Source: Streptomyces rugosispiralis
GTDB lineage: Bacteria; Actinomycetota; Actinomycetes; Streptomycetales; Streptomycetaceae
Direction of reading: 5' to 3'
Length of the DNA stretch: 64,000 bases
NCBI RefSeq assembly: GCF_024505145.1
Contig: NZ_JANIAA010000008.1
Span: 186,001 to 250,000 of the forward strand
The position numbers and the translations under genes are program-made. Shown here piece by piece: positions 32,733 through 40,766 of the stretch. Under the pieces are notes generated by a model that was given only the letters and a program-made list of their open reading frames with translations, did not search any database and was not told the origin of the DNA. Position 1 is the first letter of the stretch. Each line of letters begins with the position of its first letter.

Positions 32733-33637
32733 GCGACCCCATGCCGATCGACGGCCGCGCGTCCGGGCAGGGCCGGGTCTTCCAGACCGGCGGCGACCAG
32801 TACATCGAGGAGCACCACCACTACGGGGCCGGAACGGGGCCGGAACGGGGCCCGGAACGGGATCCCTGCTCGCACCACAGCCGGTCGGCCCCCGGCCGTC
32901 CCAGGGCGCGACGGCCCCCGACTCCGTGCGGGTGCCGCTCGTCGGCCGGGCACCGGGCATCCTGCGGGACCGCGCCGACCTCATGGAGCGGCTGCGAGCG
33001 GCCGTCACCGGCCCCGGTGGCGACGTTCACGTCCTGCACGGCCTGGGTGGCTGCGGCAAGACGGCGGTGGCGCACGCCCTCTTCACGGAAGCCGTAAGGG
33101 ACCACGGACGCGTCGGGCTCTGGGTGAACGCCTCGGAGCGGATCTCCCTGCGCGCGGGCATGCTCGCCGTGGCGGGCGACCGGGGGGCGACCACCGGGGA
33201 GCTGGCCGCCGCGGCCGGCGGCCAGCGCGCCGCGGCCGACCTGGTCTCGCACTACCTGGACCACTCCGCCCAGCGCTGGCTGCTGGTCCTGGACAACGCG
33301 GACGACCCGACGGTCCTGGAGGAGGGCGGCTGGCTGCGCACCAGCCCGCTCGGCACGGTCCTGGTGACCACCCGGCACGCGACCTCGCCGCTGTGGCGGG
33401 GCGCCGGATCGGCCCGGTACCCCGTCGGCGTCCTCCCCGAGGCCGACGCCGCGCAGGTCCTCTGCGATCTGGCCGCGGCGGGCACCGGCAGCGGCCAGTC
33501 CCGCCATCTCGTCGGCCGCCACAGCGACCATGCGGGAACTCATCGAACGCCGCGAGCGGGTGCTCGGAACCGAGCACCCGCTCGTCGTGGGGAACCGCAA
33601 GCGGCTGGCCGCCTGGCAGGCCGAAGCCCAGCCCTGA
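32729..33637 (+). pseudogene. STAND/NB-ARC ATPase gene, frameshifted and internally deleted
   Basis: The reading starts at GTG 32729 (MSDPMPIDGRASGQGRVFQTGGDQYIEEHHHYG), then enters ggaacggggcc repeats at about 32825-32862. From there the meaningful frame shifts to one giving LVGRAPGILRDRADL, the P-loop HGLGGCGKT, Walker B LLVLDNADD and LVTTRH, an NB-ARC core of about 190 residues. It stops matching at about 33495. In a third frame, 33530-33637 encodes MRELIERRERVLGTEHPL...WQAEAQP, the usual C-terminal end of the TPR part. The winged-helix and TPR region is gone. Intact relatives are signalling or defence-type ATPases. Confidence 0.82.
32831..32862. repeat. 11-bp tandem repeat at the STAND gene frameshift
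   Basis: Three near-identical units of GGAACGGGGCC (one with an extra C). Removing one 11-bp copy joins the upstream and downstream frames into GTGPGTGSLLAPQPVGPRPSQ without a stop, so an added copy explains the frameshift. Confidence 0.85.
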
Positions 33638-35065
33638 TCAGCCGCCCTGCCGGGCCGCCGCCACCCGCTGCCGCGCGAAGCCGATGACCGCGAGCGCGAT
33701 CGCCAGCGCGGCCGTGGCGTACAGCTGGCTGCGGGTGTCGGCCTCGCGCAGCATCAGCAGCAGGACCCCGACCGTGCCGGCCAGCGCGACCCAGGTCAGG
33801 TACGGGAAGAGCCACATCTTCACCACGAGCTTCTCCGGAGCCTCGCGCTGCAAGCGGTTGCGCATCCGCAGCTGGGCGACGGCGATGAAGCTCCAGACCA
33901 CCAGCACCGCGGCGCCGACCATGTTGAGCAGCCACTTGAAGATGGTGTCCGGCCACCAGTAGCTGAGCAGCACCGCGACGAAGCCGAAGAAGGAGGAGGC
34001 GAGCACGGTGAGGCGGGGCACACCGCCGGTGACCCGGCCCAGGAAGGCGGGGCCTTCGCCGCGGGTGACCAGGGAGTAGGACATGCGGGAGGCGCCGTAG
34101 ATGTTGGCGTTCATCGCGGAGAGCAGCGCGATCAGCACGATCACGTTCATGATGTCGCCGGCCGCGGGGATGTCGAGGTAGTTGAGCACGGCCACATACG
34201 GGCCCTGCTCGACCACGGCCTTGTCGTTCCACGGGATGAGCATGACCACGATGAGCATCGAGCCGACGTAGAAGAGGGCGATGCGCCACATCACGGTGCG
34301 CACCGCGACCGCGACGCTCTTGACCGGGTTCTCGGACTCGGCCGCCGCGATCGTGACCGTCTCCAGGCCGCCGTAGGCGAAGACGGACGCCAGCAGGCCG
34401 ACGACCAGGCCGTTCACGCCATTGGGCAGGAAGCCGCCGTCACCACTGAGATGGGAGCCACCGGGGGCGTCGGTGCCCGGCAGGACGCCGACGATCGCGA
34501 GCACGCCCAGGACGAGGAAGATGGTGATCGCGGCGATCTTCAGCGCGGCGAACCAGAACTCGAACTCGCCGAAGTTGCTGACCGCCGCGAGGTTCGTGCC
34601 GCAGAAGATCGCCATGAAGAGGGCGACCCACATCCAGGATTCGGTGCCCGGGAACCACTGGACCATGATCCCGGCCGCGCCGATCGCCTCGGCGGCGAGG
34701 GCCACGCACAGCGTGATCCAGAACATCCAGCCCGCCGTGAACCCGGCCCAGGGCCCGATCGCCCGCTCGGCGTGGACGGAGAACGAGCCGGAGGCCGGGT
34801 TGGCCGCCGACATCTCGCCGAGCATCCGCATCACGAGCAGCACCAGCAGCCCGGACAGCACATAGGCGACCACGATCGACGGACCGGCGGCGGCGATTCC
34901 GGCGCCGGAGCCGACGAACAGCCCCGCGCCGATCACACCTCCGAGGGCGATCATCGACAGATGGCGCTGCTTGAGGCCGTGGGAGAGCGACGACGCGGCG
35001 GTCGCGCCCGCGCCGGTCTCCTCGACGGCGCCGGATGGCGCGGAGGACGCGGATGTCCGGTTCAT
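33638..35065 (-). CDS. Amino acid permease, APC family
   Basis: A 475-aa transporter: a polar Ser/Ala-rich N-terminus of about 30 residues, the helix-1 signature IGAGLFVGSG, about twelve hydrophobic segments, and PEKLVVKMWLFPYLTW before the last helices. It resembles GabP/AroP-type proton-driven amino acid importers; substrate unknown. The ATG at 35065 has AGAGAAGAAG upstream; a further 187 codons of open frame are not APC-like. It ends one base past the STAND gene remnant, so the deletion did not reach it. Paralog at 28218-29690. Confidence 0.9.
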   Translation of the reverse strand: MNRTSASSAPSGAVEETGAGATAASSLSHGLKQRHLSMIALGGVIGAGLFVGSGAGIAAAGPSIVVAYVLSGLLVLLVMRMLGEMSAANPASGSFSVHAERAIGPWAGFTAGWMFWITLCVALAAEAIGAAGIMVQWFPGTESWMWVALFMAIFCGTNLAAVSNFGEFEFWFAALKIAAITIFLVLGVLAIVGVLPGTDAPGGSHLSGDGGFLPNGVNGLVVGLLASVFAYGGLETVTIAAAESENPVKSVAVAVRTVMWRIALFYVGSMLIVVMLIPWNDKAVVEQGPYVAVLNYLDIPAAGDIMNVIVLIALLSAMNANIYGASRMSYSLVTRGEGPAFLGRVTGGVPRLTVLASSFFGFVAVLLSYWWPDTIFKWLLNMVGAAVLVVWSFIAVAQLRMRNRLQREAPEKLVVKMWLFPYLTWVALAGTVGVLLLMLREADTRSQLYATAALAIALAVIGFARQRVAAARQGG

Positions 35066-35321
35066 TCTTCTTCTCTGTCCCTTACGCGGGCCGGGGGTGG
35101 CGGATGCAAAAACGTCCCCAGTGTGAAGGGCGCGCCCTGGCGGGACAACATCGCGGACGATCTTTTCTGGATATCGGACGCCGATGTCACGCTCCGTATC
35201 GGGAATGTCTGCCAGAAGCCGCCAAGCCGACGCGTCCGCCTTTGTGGCCATCCGACGGTGTCCGGGGCCCCCGCGCCGGGTTAGCGTCGCGGTATCACCC
35301 TCTGACCTGGGAGCTTCGCTG

Positions 35322-35915
35322 ATGAGCACTGTTTCTGCCGCCGCCTCACCCGGTACGGTCCTCGCGGACGCGGTCTTCCCCGCCCGGCGCGTCCTGGCCC
35401 GGGACACCGCACTGGTCATCGGCGGCGCCGTGCTCACCGGCCTCGCCGCCCAGATCTCGGTGCCCGTCCCCGGCTCGCCGGTGCCGGTGACCGGCCAGAC
35501 GTTCGCGGCGCTCCTGGTGGGCACCTCGCTGGGCGCCCGGCGCGGCTTCCTGTCGCTGGCGCTGTACACCCTGGTCGGCATGGCGGGCATGCCGTGGTTC
35601 GCCGAGGGCAGTTCCGGTGCCGCCATGCCGTCGTTCGGCTATGTGCTGGGCATGCTGCTGGCGGCGACCGTGGTGGGCGCGCTCGCCCGGCGCGGCGGCG
35701 ACCGCGGGGTGCTGCGCACCGCGGGCACCATGGCGGTCGGCTCGGCGGTCACCTACGCCGTGGGCGTCCCGTACCTCGCCCTGGCCACCCACATCTCCCT
35801 CGGTGAGGCGATCGCGGCCGGGCTCACCCCGTTCCTGATCGGCGACGCGCTGAAGGCCGCCCTGGCCATGGGCGCGCTCCCGGCCGCCTGGAAGCTGGTG
35901 GGCCGCCGCGGCTGA
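35322..35915 (+). CDS. bioY: Biotin transporter BioY
   Basis: A 197-aa integral membrane S-component of an ECF-type biotin importer. Six hydrophobic segments are spaced as in BioY; the N-terminal part includes AQISVPVPGSPVPVTGQTFAALL, the conserved BioY core, and GYVLGMLLAA further on. BioY binds biotin with high affinity and works with a shared ECF module or alone. No bioMN genes adjoin, so this is the solitary type. The ATG has GGGAG upstream. Confidence 0.93.
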   Translation: MSTVSAAASPGTVLADAVFPARRVLARDTALVIGGAVLTGLAAQISVPVPGSPVPVTGQTFAALLVGTSLGARRGFLSLALYTLVGMAGMPWFAEGSSGAAMPSFGYVLGMLLAATVVGALARRGGDRGVLRTAGTMAVGSAVTYAVGVPYLALATHISLGEAIAAGLTPFLIGDALKAALAMGALPAAWKLVGRRG

Positions 35916-35965
35916 GCCGGCGGAAGTCCACGGAAGCCGGCGGAAAGCCGGCCGGAAAACGGAAA

Positions 35966-36000
35966 AGGGCCCCCGCGCGGTCGACTCGTGCGGGGGCCCT
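35966..36000. terminator. Bidirectional terminator between bioY and the DsbA-like gene
   Basis: 14-bp stem AGGGCCCCCGCGCG / CGTGCGGGGGCCCT (one mismatch) with a 7-nt loop, preceded by AAAA, between converging genes. Confidence 0.85.
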
Positions 36001-36042
36001 GCCGTGGCGGCGGCGGAGCAAGGGTCGGTCTCGGAGGAAGGG

Positions 36043-36678
36043 TCAGTCGAAGATCGGGCCGACCGTGCGGGTCCGCTTGATCTCGTAGAAGCCCGGGATC
36101 GAGGCGACCATCAGGGTGCCGTCCCAGAGCTTGGCGGCGTCCTCGCCCTTGGGGGCCGGGGTGACCACGGGGCCGAAGAAGGCGACCTGCTCGCCGTCCG
36201 CGCCCGGGACGGCGATGACGGGGGTGCCCACGTCCTGGCCGACCAGGTCGATGCCCTCCTTGTGGGAGGCGCGCAGCTCGGTGTCGTACGCGTCGGAGTC
36301 GGCGAAGTCGGCGAGATCGGCGGGGAGACCGGCCTCCTCCAGGGCGGCCACGATCGTCTCGCGGTTCTTCTCCAGGCCCTGGTTGTGGAAGCGGGTGCCG
36401 AGCGCGGTGTAGAGGGGGCCGAGGACCTCGCTGCCGTGCTTCTGCTCGGCGGCGATGCAGACCCGGACCGGGCCCCAGGCGGTCTTCAGCAGCTCGCGGT
36501 ACTCCTCGGGCAGCTCATCGAGCTTGGGCTCGTTGAGCACCGCGAGGCTCATGACGTGCCAACGCACCTCGACCGGGCGCACCTTCTCCACCTCGAGCAT
36601 CCAGCGCGAGGTCATCCAGGCCCAGGGACACAGCGGATCGAACCAGAAATCGGCGGGCGTCTTGGCAGTCTCGGTCAC
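36043..36678 (-). CDS. DsbA-family protein, Rv2466c-like mycothiol-linked oxidoreductase
   Basis: A 211-aa cytoplasmic thioredoxin-fold protein with an inserted helical domain. The active-site motif is CPWA in FDPLCPWAWMTSRW, where Mycobacterium Rv2466c has CPWC, so only the first cysteine is kept. A cis-proline-type segment GTPVIAVPG is present. Relatives use mycothiol in reduction of disulfides or nitro compounds. The GTG at 36678 has GAGGAG just upstream, which fixes the start; 39 more open codons precede it. It lies divergently from pepN. Confidence 0.88.
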   Translation of the reverse strand: MTETAKTPADFWFDPLCPWAWMTSRWMLEVEKVRPVEVRWHVMSLAVLNEPKLDELPEEYRELLKTAWGPVRVCIAAEQKHGSEVLGPLYTALGTRFHNQGLEKNRETIVAALEEAGLPADLADFADSDAYDTELRASHKEGIDLVGQDVGTPVIAVPGADGEQVAFFGPVVTPAPKGEDAAKLWDGTLMVASIPGFYEIKRTRTVGPIFD

Positions 36679-36848
36679 GGTTTCTCCTCGAACGGGCACA
36701 TTGGTATCGCAAACGAATAGAGGGCTGGCTGCTTCGGCCAACGCATACGGAAGGGGACTCATTCCCCGATGCCGCGTGTCGGTGCCCCGTGACATGATTC
36801 CCGCTGTCCGATATCCGAGATGCGAGACATTGGCGAGGGAGCCGCGTC

Positions 36849-39494
36849 GTGCCCGGTGAGAACCTGACCCGTGACGAGGCCCGTGAGCGGGCGAAGCTGC
36901 TGGCCGTCGAGGGTTACGAGGTGGCGCTCGACCTGCGGTCCGCGGTGGGTGAGCACACCGGGTCCGGGCCGCGCGCCTTCCGCTCCACCACGACGATCCG
37001 CTTCCGCTGCGCCGAGCCGGGCGCGGCCACCTTCGCCGATCTGCTGGCGCCCTCGGTGACCTCGGTGCGGCTCAACGGGCGGGAGCTGGACCCGGCGGCG
37101 GTCTTCGACGGTTCCCGGATCGCGCTGGAGGGCCTCGCCGCGGAGAACGAGCTGGTGGTGGACGCGCGGTGCGCGTACAGCCGGACCGGCGAGGGGCTGC
37201 ACCGCTTCGTGGACCCGGAGGACGGCGAGGTCTACCTCTACACCCAGTACGAGCCGGCCGACGCCCGCCGGGTCTTCGCCAACTTCGAACAGCCGGACCT
37301 CAAGGCCCCGTTCACCTTCTCGGTGACCGCCCCGGAGGGCTGGACGGTGCTGAGCAACGGGGCGGTGGACCGGGTGGTGCCGTCCGGCGCCGACGACACC
37401 GCGGCGACCAGCCACTTCGTGACGACCCAGCCCATCTCGACGTACATCACGGCCGTGGTCGCCGGTCCGTACCACTACGTGAGCGACCGCTACCGCCGCA
37501 CGCTGCCGGACGGCTCGGCGCTGGAGATCCCGCTGGGCGCGCTCTGCCGCAAGGGGCTGGCCAAGCACTTCGACGCGGACGACATCTTCACCGTCACCAA
37601 GCAGGGCCTGGACTTCTTCCACGACCACTTCGACTATCCGTACCCGTTCGGCAAGTACGACCAGGCCTTCGTGCCGGAGTACAACCTGGGCGCGATGGAG
37701 AACCCGGGCTGTGTGACCTTCCGGGAGGAGTTCATCTTCCGCGGCAAGGTCACCCAGGCGTCGTACGAGGGCCGGGCGAACGTCATCCTGCACGAGATGG
37801 CGCATATGTGGTTCGGCGACCTGGTGACCATGGAGTGGTGGGACGACCTGTGGCTCAAGGAGTCGTTCGCCGACTTCATGGGGGCCTTCTCGCTGGTCGG
37901 GGCCACCCGCTTCACCGACGGCTGGATCACCTTCGCCAACCGCCGCAAGGCGTGGGCGTACCGCGCCGACCAGCTGCCGTCCACCCATCCGATCACGGCC
38001 GACATCCGTGACCTGGAGGACGCCAAGCTCAACTTCGACGGGATCACCTACGCCAAGGGCGCGTCGGTGCTCAAGCAGCTGGTGGCCTATGTCGGGCAGG
38101 ACGCCTTCCTGGAGGGCGCGCGGCGCTACTTCAAGCGGCACGCGTACGGCAACACCCGGCTGTCGGACCTGCTGTCGGTGCTCGGCGAGACCTCGGGTCG
38201 GGACATGACCACCTGGTCGCGCGCCTGGCTGGAGACCGCGGGGGTGAACGCGCTCACACCGCACGCCACCTATGACGCCGAGGGGCACATCACCGAGCTG
38301 GCCGTGGTCCAGGAGGCCGCCGAGTCCGCTGGTTCCGATGATGCGGCTCCGCCGCGTGGGACGCTGCGGCCGCACCGGGTGGCCGTCGGGCTGTACCGCA
38401 AGGAGGCCCCGGCCGGGGAGCGCCCCGGGGCGCTGGTGCGCTACGCCCGCGCCGAGGTGGACGTCGACGGCCCCCGTACGGTGATCCCCGAGCTGACCGG
38501 CGCCGCCCGGCCCGATCTGATCCTGGTCAACGACGACGACCTCACCTACTGCAAGATCCGCTTCGACGAGGGCTCGCTGGACACGCTGCGCGAGCACCTC
38601 GGCGAGCTGACCGACCCCCTCGCCCGCGCCCTGAGCTGGTCCGCGCTGTGGAACCTCACCCGTGACGCGCTGCTGCCCGCCCGCGACTACCTGGAGCTGG
38701 TGCGGCGGTTCGCCAGGGCCGAGAGCGACATCGGGGTGCTGCAGATGCTCCAGGCGTGGGCGCTGTCCGCCCTGCACCACTACTCGGCGCCGGACGCGCG
38801 CGAGGCGGCCGCCGCCCGGCTGGCCGAGGGCGCGCTGAGCGAGCTGCGGCTGGCCGAGCCGGGCAGCGGGCACCAGCTGGCCTGGGCGCGGTTCTTCGCG
38901 CAGGTCGCCGTCGCCGACACCGAGCTGCGGCTGCTGCGCGGGCTGCTGGACGGCACGGCCCGGATCGACGGGCTGGATGTGGACCAGGAGCTGCGCTGGA
39001 CGTTCCTGGCCGCGCTGGCCTCGAGCGGCCAGGCCGACGAGGCGCTGATCGCCGCCGAGCTGGCCCGCGACGACACCGCCTCCGGCAAGCGCCACCAGGT
39101 GCGGTGCCTGGCCGCCCGGCCCTCCGCCGCGGTCAAGGCCGAGGCGTGGGACGCGGTGGTGGAGTCCGACCGGCTCTCCAACGCCCTGGTGGAGGCCACC
39201 ATCTCCGGTTTCGACCAGCCGGGCCAGCGGGATCTGCTGGCGCCGTACGCACCGCGCTACTTCGAGGTGATCGAGCGCGTCTGGCAGGAGCGGTCGATCG
39301 AGATCGGGATGGGGATCGTGCGCGGGCTGTTCCCGGCGGCCCAGGACGACGCCCGCACCCTGGACGCGGCCGACGCCTGGCTGGACGGCCACCCGGACGC
39401 GGCCCCCGCGCTGCGGCGGCTGGTCCTGGAGGCCCGCGACGACCTCGCCCGCGCACTGCGCGGCCAGGAGTGCGACGCGCGGGCGGCCTCCTGA
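36849..39494 (+). CDS. pepN: Aminopeptidase N (M1 zinc peptidase), copy 1
   Basis: An 881-aa M1 metallopeptidase that removes N-terminal residues from peptides. The exopeptidase motif is GAMEN at 281-285; the zinc site is HEMAH at 315-319, with the third ligand Glu about 19 residues on (LWLKESFA). The C-terminal ERAP1-like helical domain is complete. No signal peptide is seen, so it is probably cytoplasmic. Start is a GTG. The gene at 44057 is a close paralog, 4.5 kb away in the same direction. Confidence 0.95.
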   Translation: MPGENLTRDEARERAKLLAVEGYEVALDLRSAVGEHTGSGPRAFRSTTTIRFRCAEPGAATFADLLAPSVTSVRLNGRELDPAAVFDGSRIALEGLAAENELVVDARCAYSRTGEGLHRFVDPEDGEVYLYTQYEPADARRVFANFEQPDLKAPFTFSVTAPEGWTVLSNGAVDRVVPSGADDTAATSHFVTTQPISTYITAVVAGPYHYVSDRYRRTLPDGSALEIPLGALCRKGLAKHFDADDIFTVTKQGLDFFHDHFDYPYPFGKYDQAFVPEYNLGAMENPGCVTFREEFIFRGKVTQASYEGRANVILHEMAHMWFGDLVTMEWWDDLWLKESFADFMGAFSLVGATRFTDGWITFANRRKAWAYRADQLPSTHPITADIRDLEDAKLNFDGITYAKGASVLKQLVAYVGQDAFLEGARRYFKRHAYGNTRLSDLLSVLGETSGRDMTTWSRAWLETAGVNALTPHATYDAEGHITELAVVQEAAESAGSDDAAPPRGTLRPHRVAVGLYRKEAPAGERPGALVRYARAEVDVDGPRTVIPELTGAARPDLILVNDDDLTYCKIRFDEGSLDTLREHLGELTDPLARALSWSALWNLTRDALLPARDYLELVRRFARAESDIGVLQMLQAWALSALHHYSAPDAREAAAARLAEGALSELRLAEPGSGHQLAWARFFAQVAVADTELRLLRGLLDGTARIDGLDVDQELRWTFLAALASSGQADEALIAAELARDDTASGKRHQVRCLAARPSAAVKAEAWDAVVESDRLSNALVEATISGFDQPGQRDLLAPYAPRYFEVIERVWQERSIEIGMGIVRGLFPAAQDDARTLDAADAWLDGHPDAAPALRRLVLEARDDLARALRGQECDARAAS

Positions 39495-39518
39495 CGCGAA
39501 CGCGGACGGAAGCGGGAA

Positions 39519-39613
39519 CTCCTCCGACCGAGGCGGGGGGCTCCTCCGGCCGAGGCGGGCGTTCCTCCGACCGAGTCGGAAGCTCTTTCGGCCGAGGCGG
39601 GGAGCTCTTTCGG
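39519..39613. repeat. About 22-bp degenerate tandem repeat downstream of pepN copy 1
   Basis: Four units of the form CTCCTCCGGCCGAGGCGGG and a partial fifth, changing gradually to CTCTTTCGGCCGAGGCGGGGAG. It starts 24 bp after the pepN stop and ends about 100 bp before the next start. Confidence 0.8.
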
Positions 39614-39624
39614 CATTCGAACTG

Positions 39625-39640
39625 CCGTACTTTAGTACGG
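39625..39640. promoter_or_regulatory. Palindrome CCGTAC-TTTA-GTACGG upstream of the AbiEi-like gene
   Basis: Perfect 6-bp inverted repeat with a 4-nt AT centre, in the gap 72-87 bp before the next start and right after the tandem repeat. It could be an operator or a small terminator for pepN. Confidence 0.4.
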
Positions 39641-39711
39641 TGTTGTCCGCTTTTGTCGACGACTGTGTAACAGCGGTTAGCCGGTAGAGCGGGCGCGGGA
39701 ATGGCGGGGGC

Positions 39712-40737
39712 ATGAGCCACAACACGCCGCTGTCCCCCCGCCCCCTCCACCACCTCTCGGACGTCCACCGCCGGGTGCTGACGACACGTCAGCTCCGCGA
39801 GCACGGTGTGACCGCGTCCGTCGCCACCGAGCGCAGCCGGGCCGGCGGGCCCTGGCAGCAGATCCTGCCGGGCGTCCATCTGCTCCACCCGGGCCCGGCG
39901 ACCAGCGAGGAGCGGCTGCTGGCCGCGCTGCTGTACACCGCGAGCCGCGGCCAGGGGGCCGACGGTTCGGCCCCGGGCGGCGGCGAGCCGTACGGCGAGG
40001 CGATGATCACCGGGGCGGCGGCGCTCGCCCTGCGCCACTTCTCCTCCGCTCCCCCGCTGGCCTCCCTCGACCACATCGACGTCCTGGTGCCGCGCACCCG
40101 GCGGCTGCGCGCCACCGGCTTCGTCCGCTTCGTCCGGGCCGGCACCCTGCCCACCCCCCAGTACGTCGCGGGGGTGCCCACCGCTCCGGTGGCCCGCGCC
40201 CTCGCCGACGCCGTCGCCCGGCTCACCGACGCCGTACTGGTCCGCAGGCTGCTCACCGAGTCCGTGCGGCACGGCCACTGCGAGGCCGCGGCCGTCGTCG
40301 CGGAGCTGAACTCGGCCCGGCTGCTGTCCCGGCCACATGTCGTGGACGCCGTGGACGCGCTGCTCGCCGAGGGGCGGGCGATCGCCGAGGGGCGGCTGTA
40401 CGACATGGTGCGCGGCCACCATCTGCCCGAGCCGCTGTGGAACGTGGAGCTGCGGCTGCCCGGCGGGCCCGCGCTCGGCGGGGTGGACGCCTACTGGCAT
40501 GAGCAGGCGGTGGCGGTGGAGATCGACGCCCGGGCGCCGCGCCAGGACGAGGAGATCTGGCGCGGCGGTTTCGGCCGCAAGCGCGAGCACCTGGAGCGGC
40601 TCGGGATCACGGTCGTGCGCGTGACCCCGAAGAAGCTCCGGGAGTCGCCGGAGGAGCAGGCCGCGGTGGTCCGTACCGCGCTGATCGCGGCGGCCGACCG
40701 CGACCCGGCCTCCTATGTGGTGGTCCTGCCCCGCTGA
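39712..40737 (+). CDS. AbiEi-type antitoxin-like protein with DUF559/Vsr-like C-terminus
   Basis: A 341-aa protein. The first about 60 residues (LTTRQLREHGVTASVATERSRAGGPWQQI) look like the AbiEi antitoxin-type winged helix. The last about 90 residues (GGVDAYWHEQAVAVEIDARAP... and REHLERLGITVVRVTPKKL) resemble the DUF559/Vsr-like nuclease fold, but the usual EVDG motif reads EIDA, so catalysis is doubtful. Such orphan proteins are frequent in actinobacteria with unknown function. No toxin gene of the AbiEii kind is beside it. The ATG follows GGCGGGGG. Confidence 0.65.
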   Translation: MSHNTPLSPRPLHHLSDVHRRVLTTRQLREHGVTASVATERSRAGGPWQQILPGVHLLHPGPATSEERLLAALLYTASRGQGADGSAPGGGEPYGEAMITGAAALALRHFSSAPPLASLDHIDVLVPRTRRLRATGFVRFVRAGTLPTPQYVAGVPTAPVARALADAVARLTDAVLVRRLLTESVRHGHCEAAAVVAELNSARLLSRPHVVDAVDALLAEGRAIAEGRLYDMVRGHHLPEPLWNVELRLPGGPALGGVDAYWHEQAVAVEIDARAPRQDEEIWRGGFGRKREHLERLGITVVRVTPKKLRESPEEQAAVVRTALIAAADRDPASYVVVLPR

Positions 40738-40766
40738 GGTCCCCGGGCCCTCGCGGCGGGGAGGCG

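Noticed and set aside
33083..33577. Additional reading frame opposite the NB-ARC remnant
   Set aside because: Arg/Pro-rich antisense frame without a ribosome site, a shadow of the broken gene.
30028..35915. Biosynthetic gene cluster or defence island
   Set aside because: The genes are a mix of transporters, housekeeping enzymes and relics without core biosynthetic enzymes or a complete defence system.
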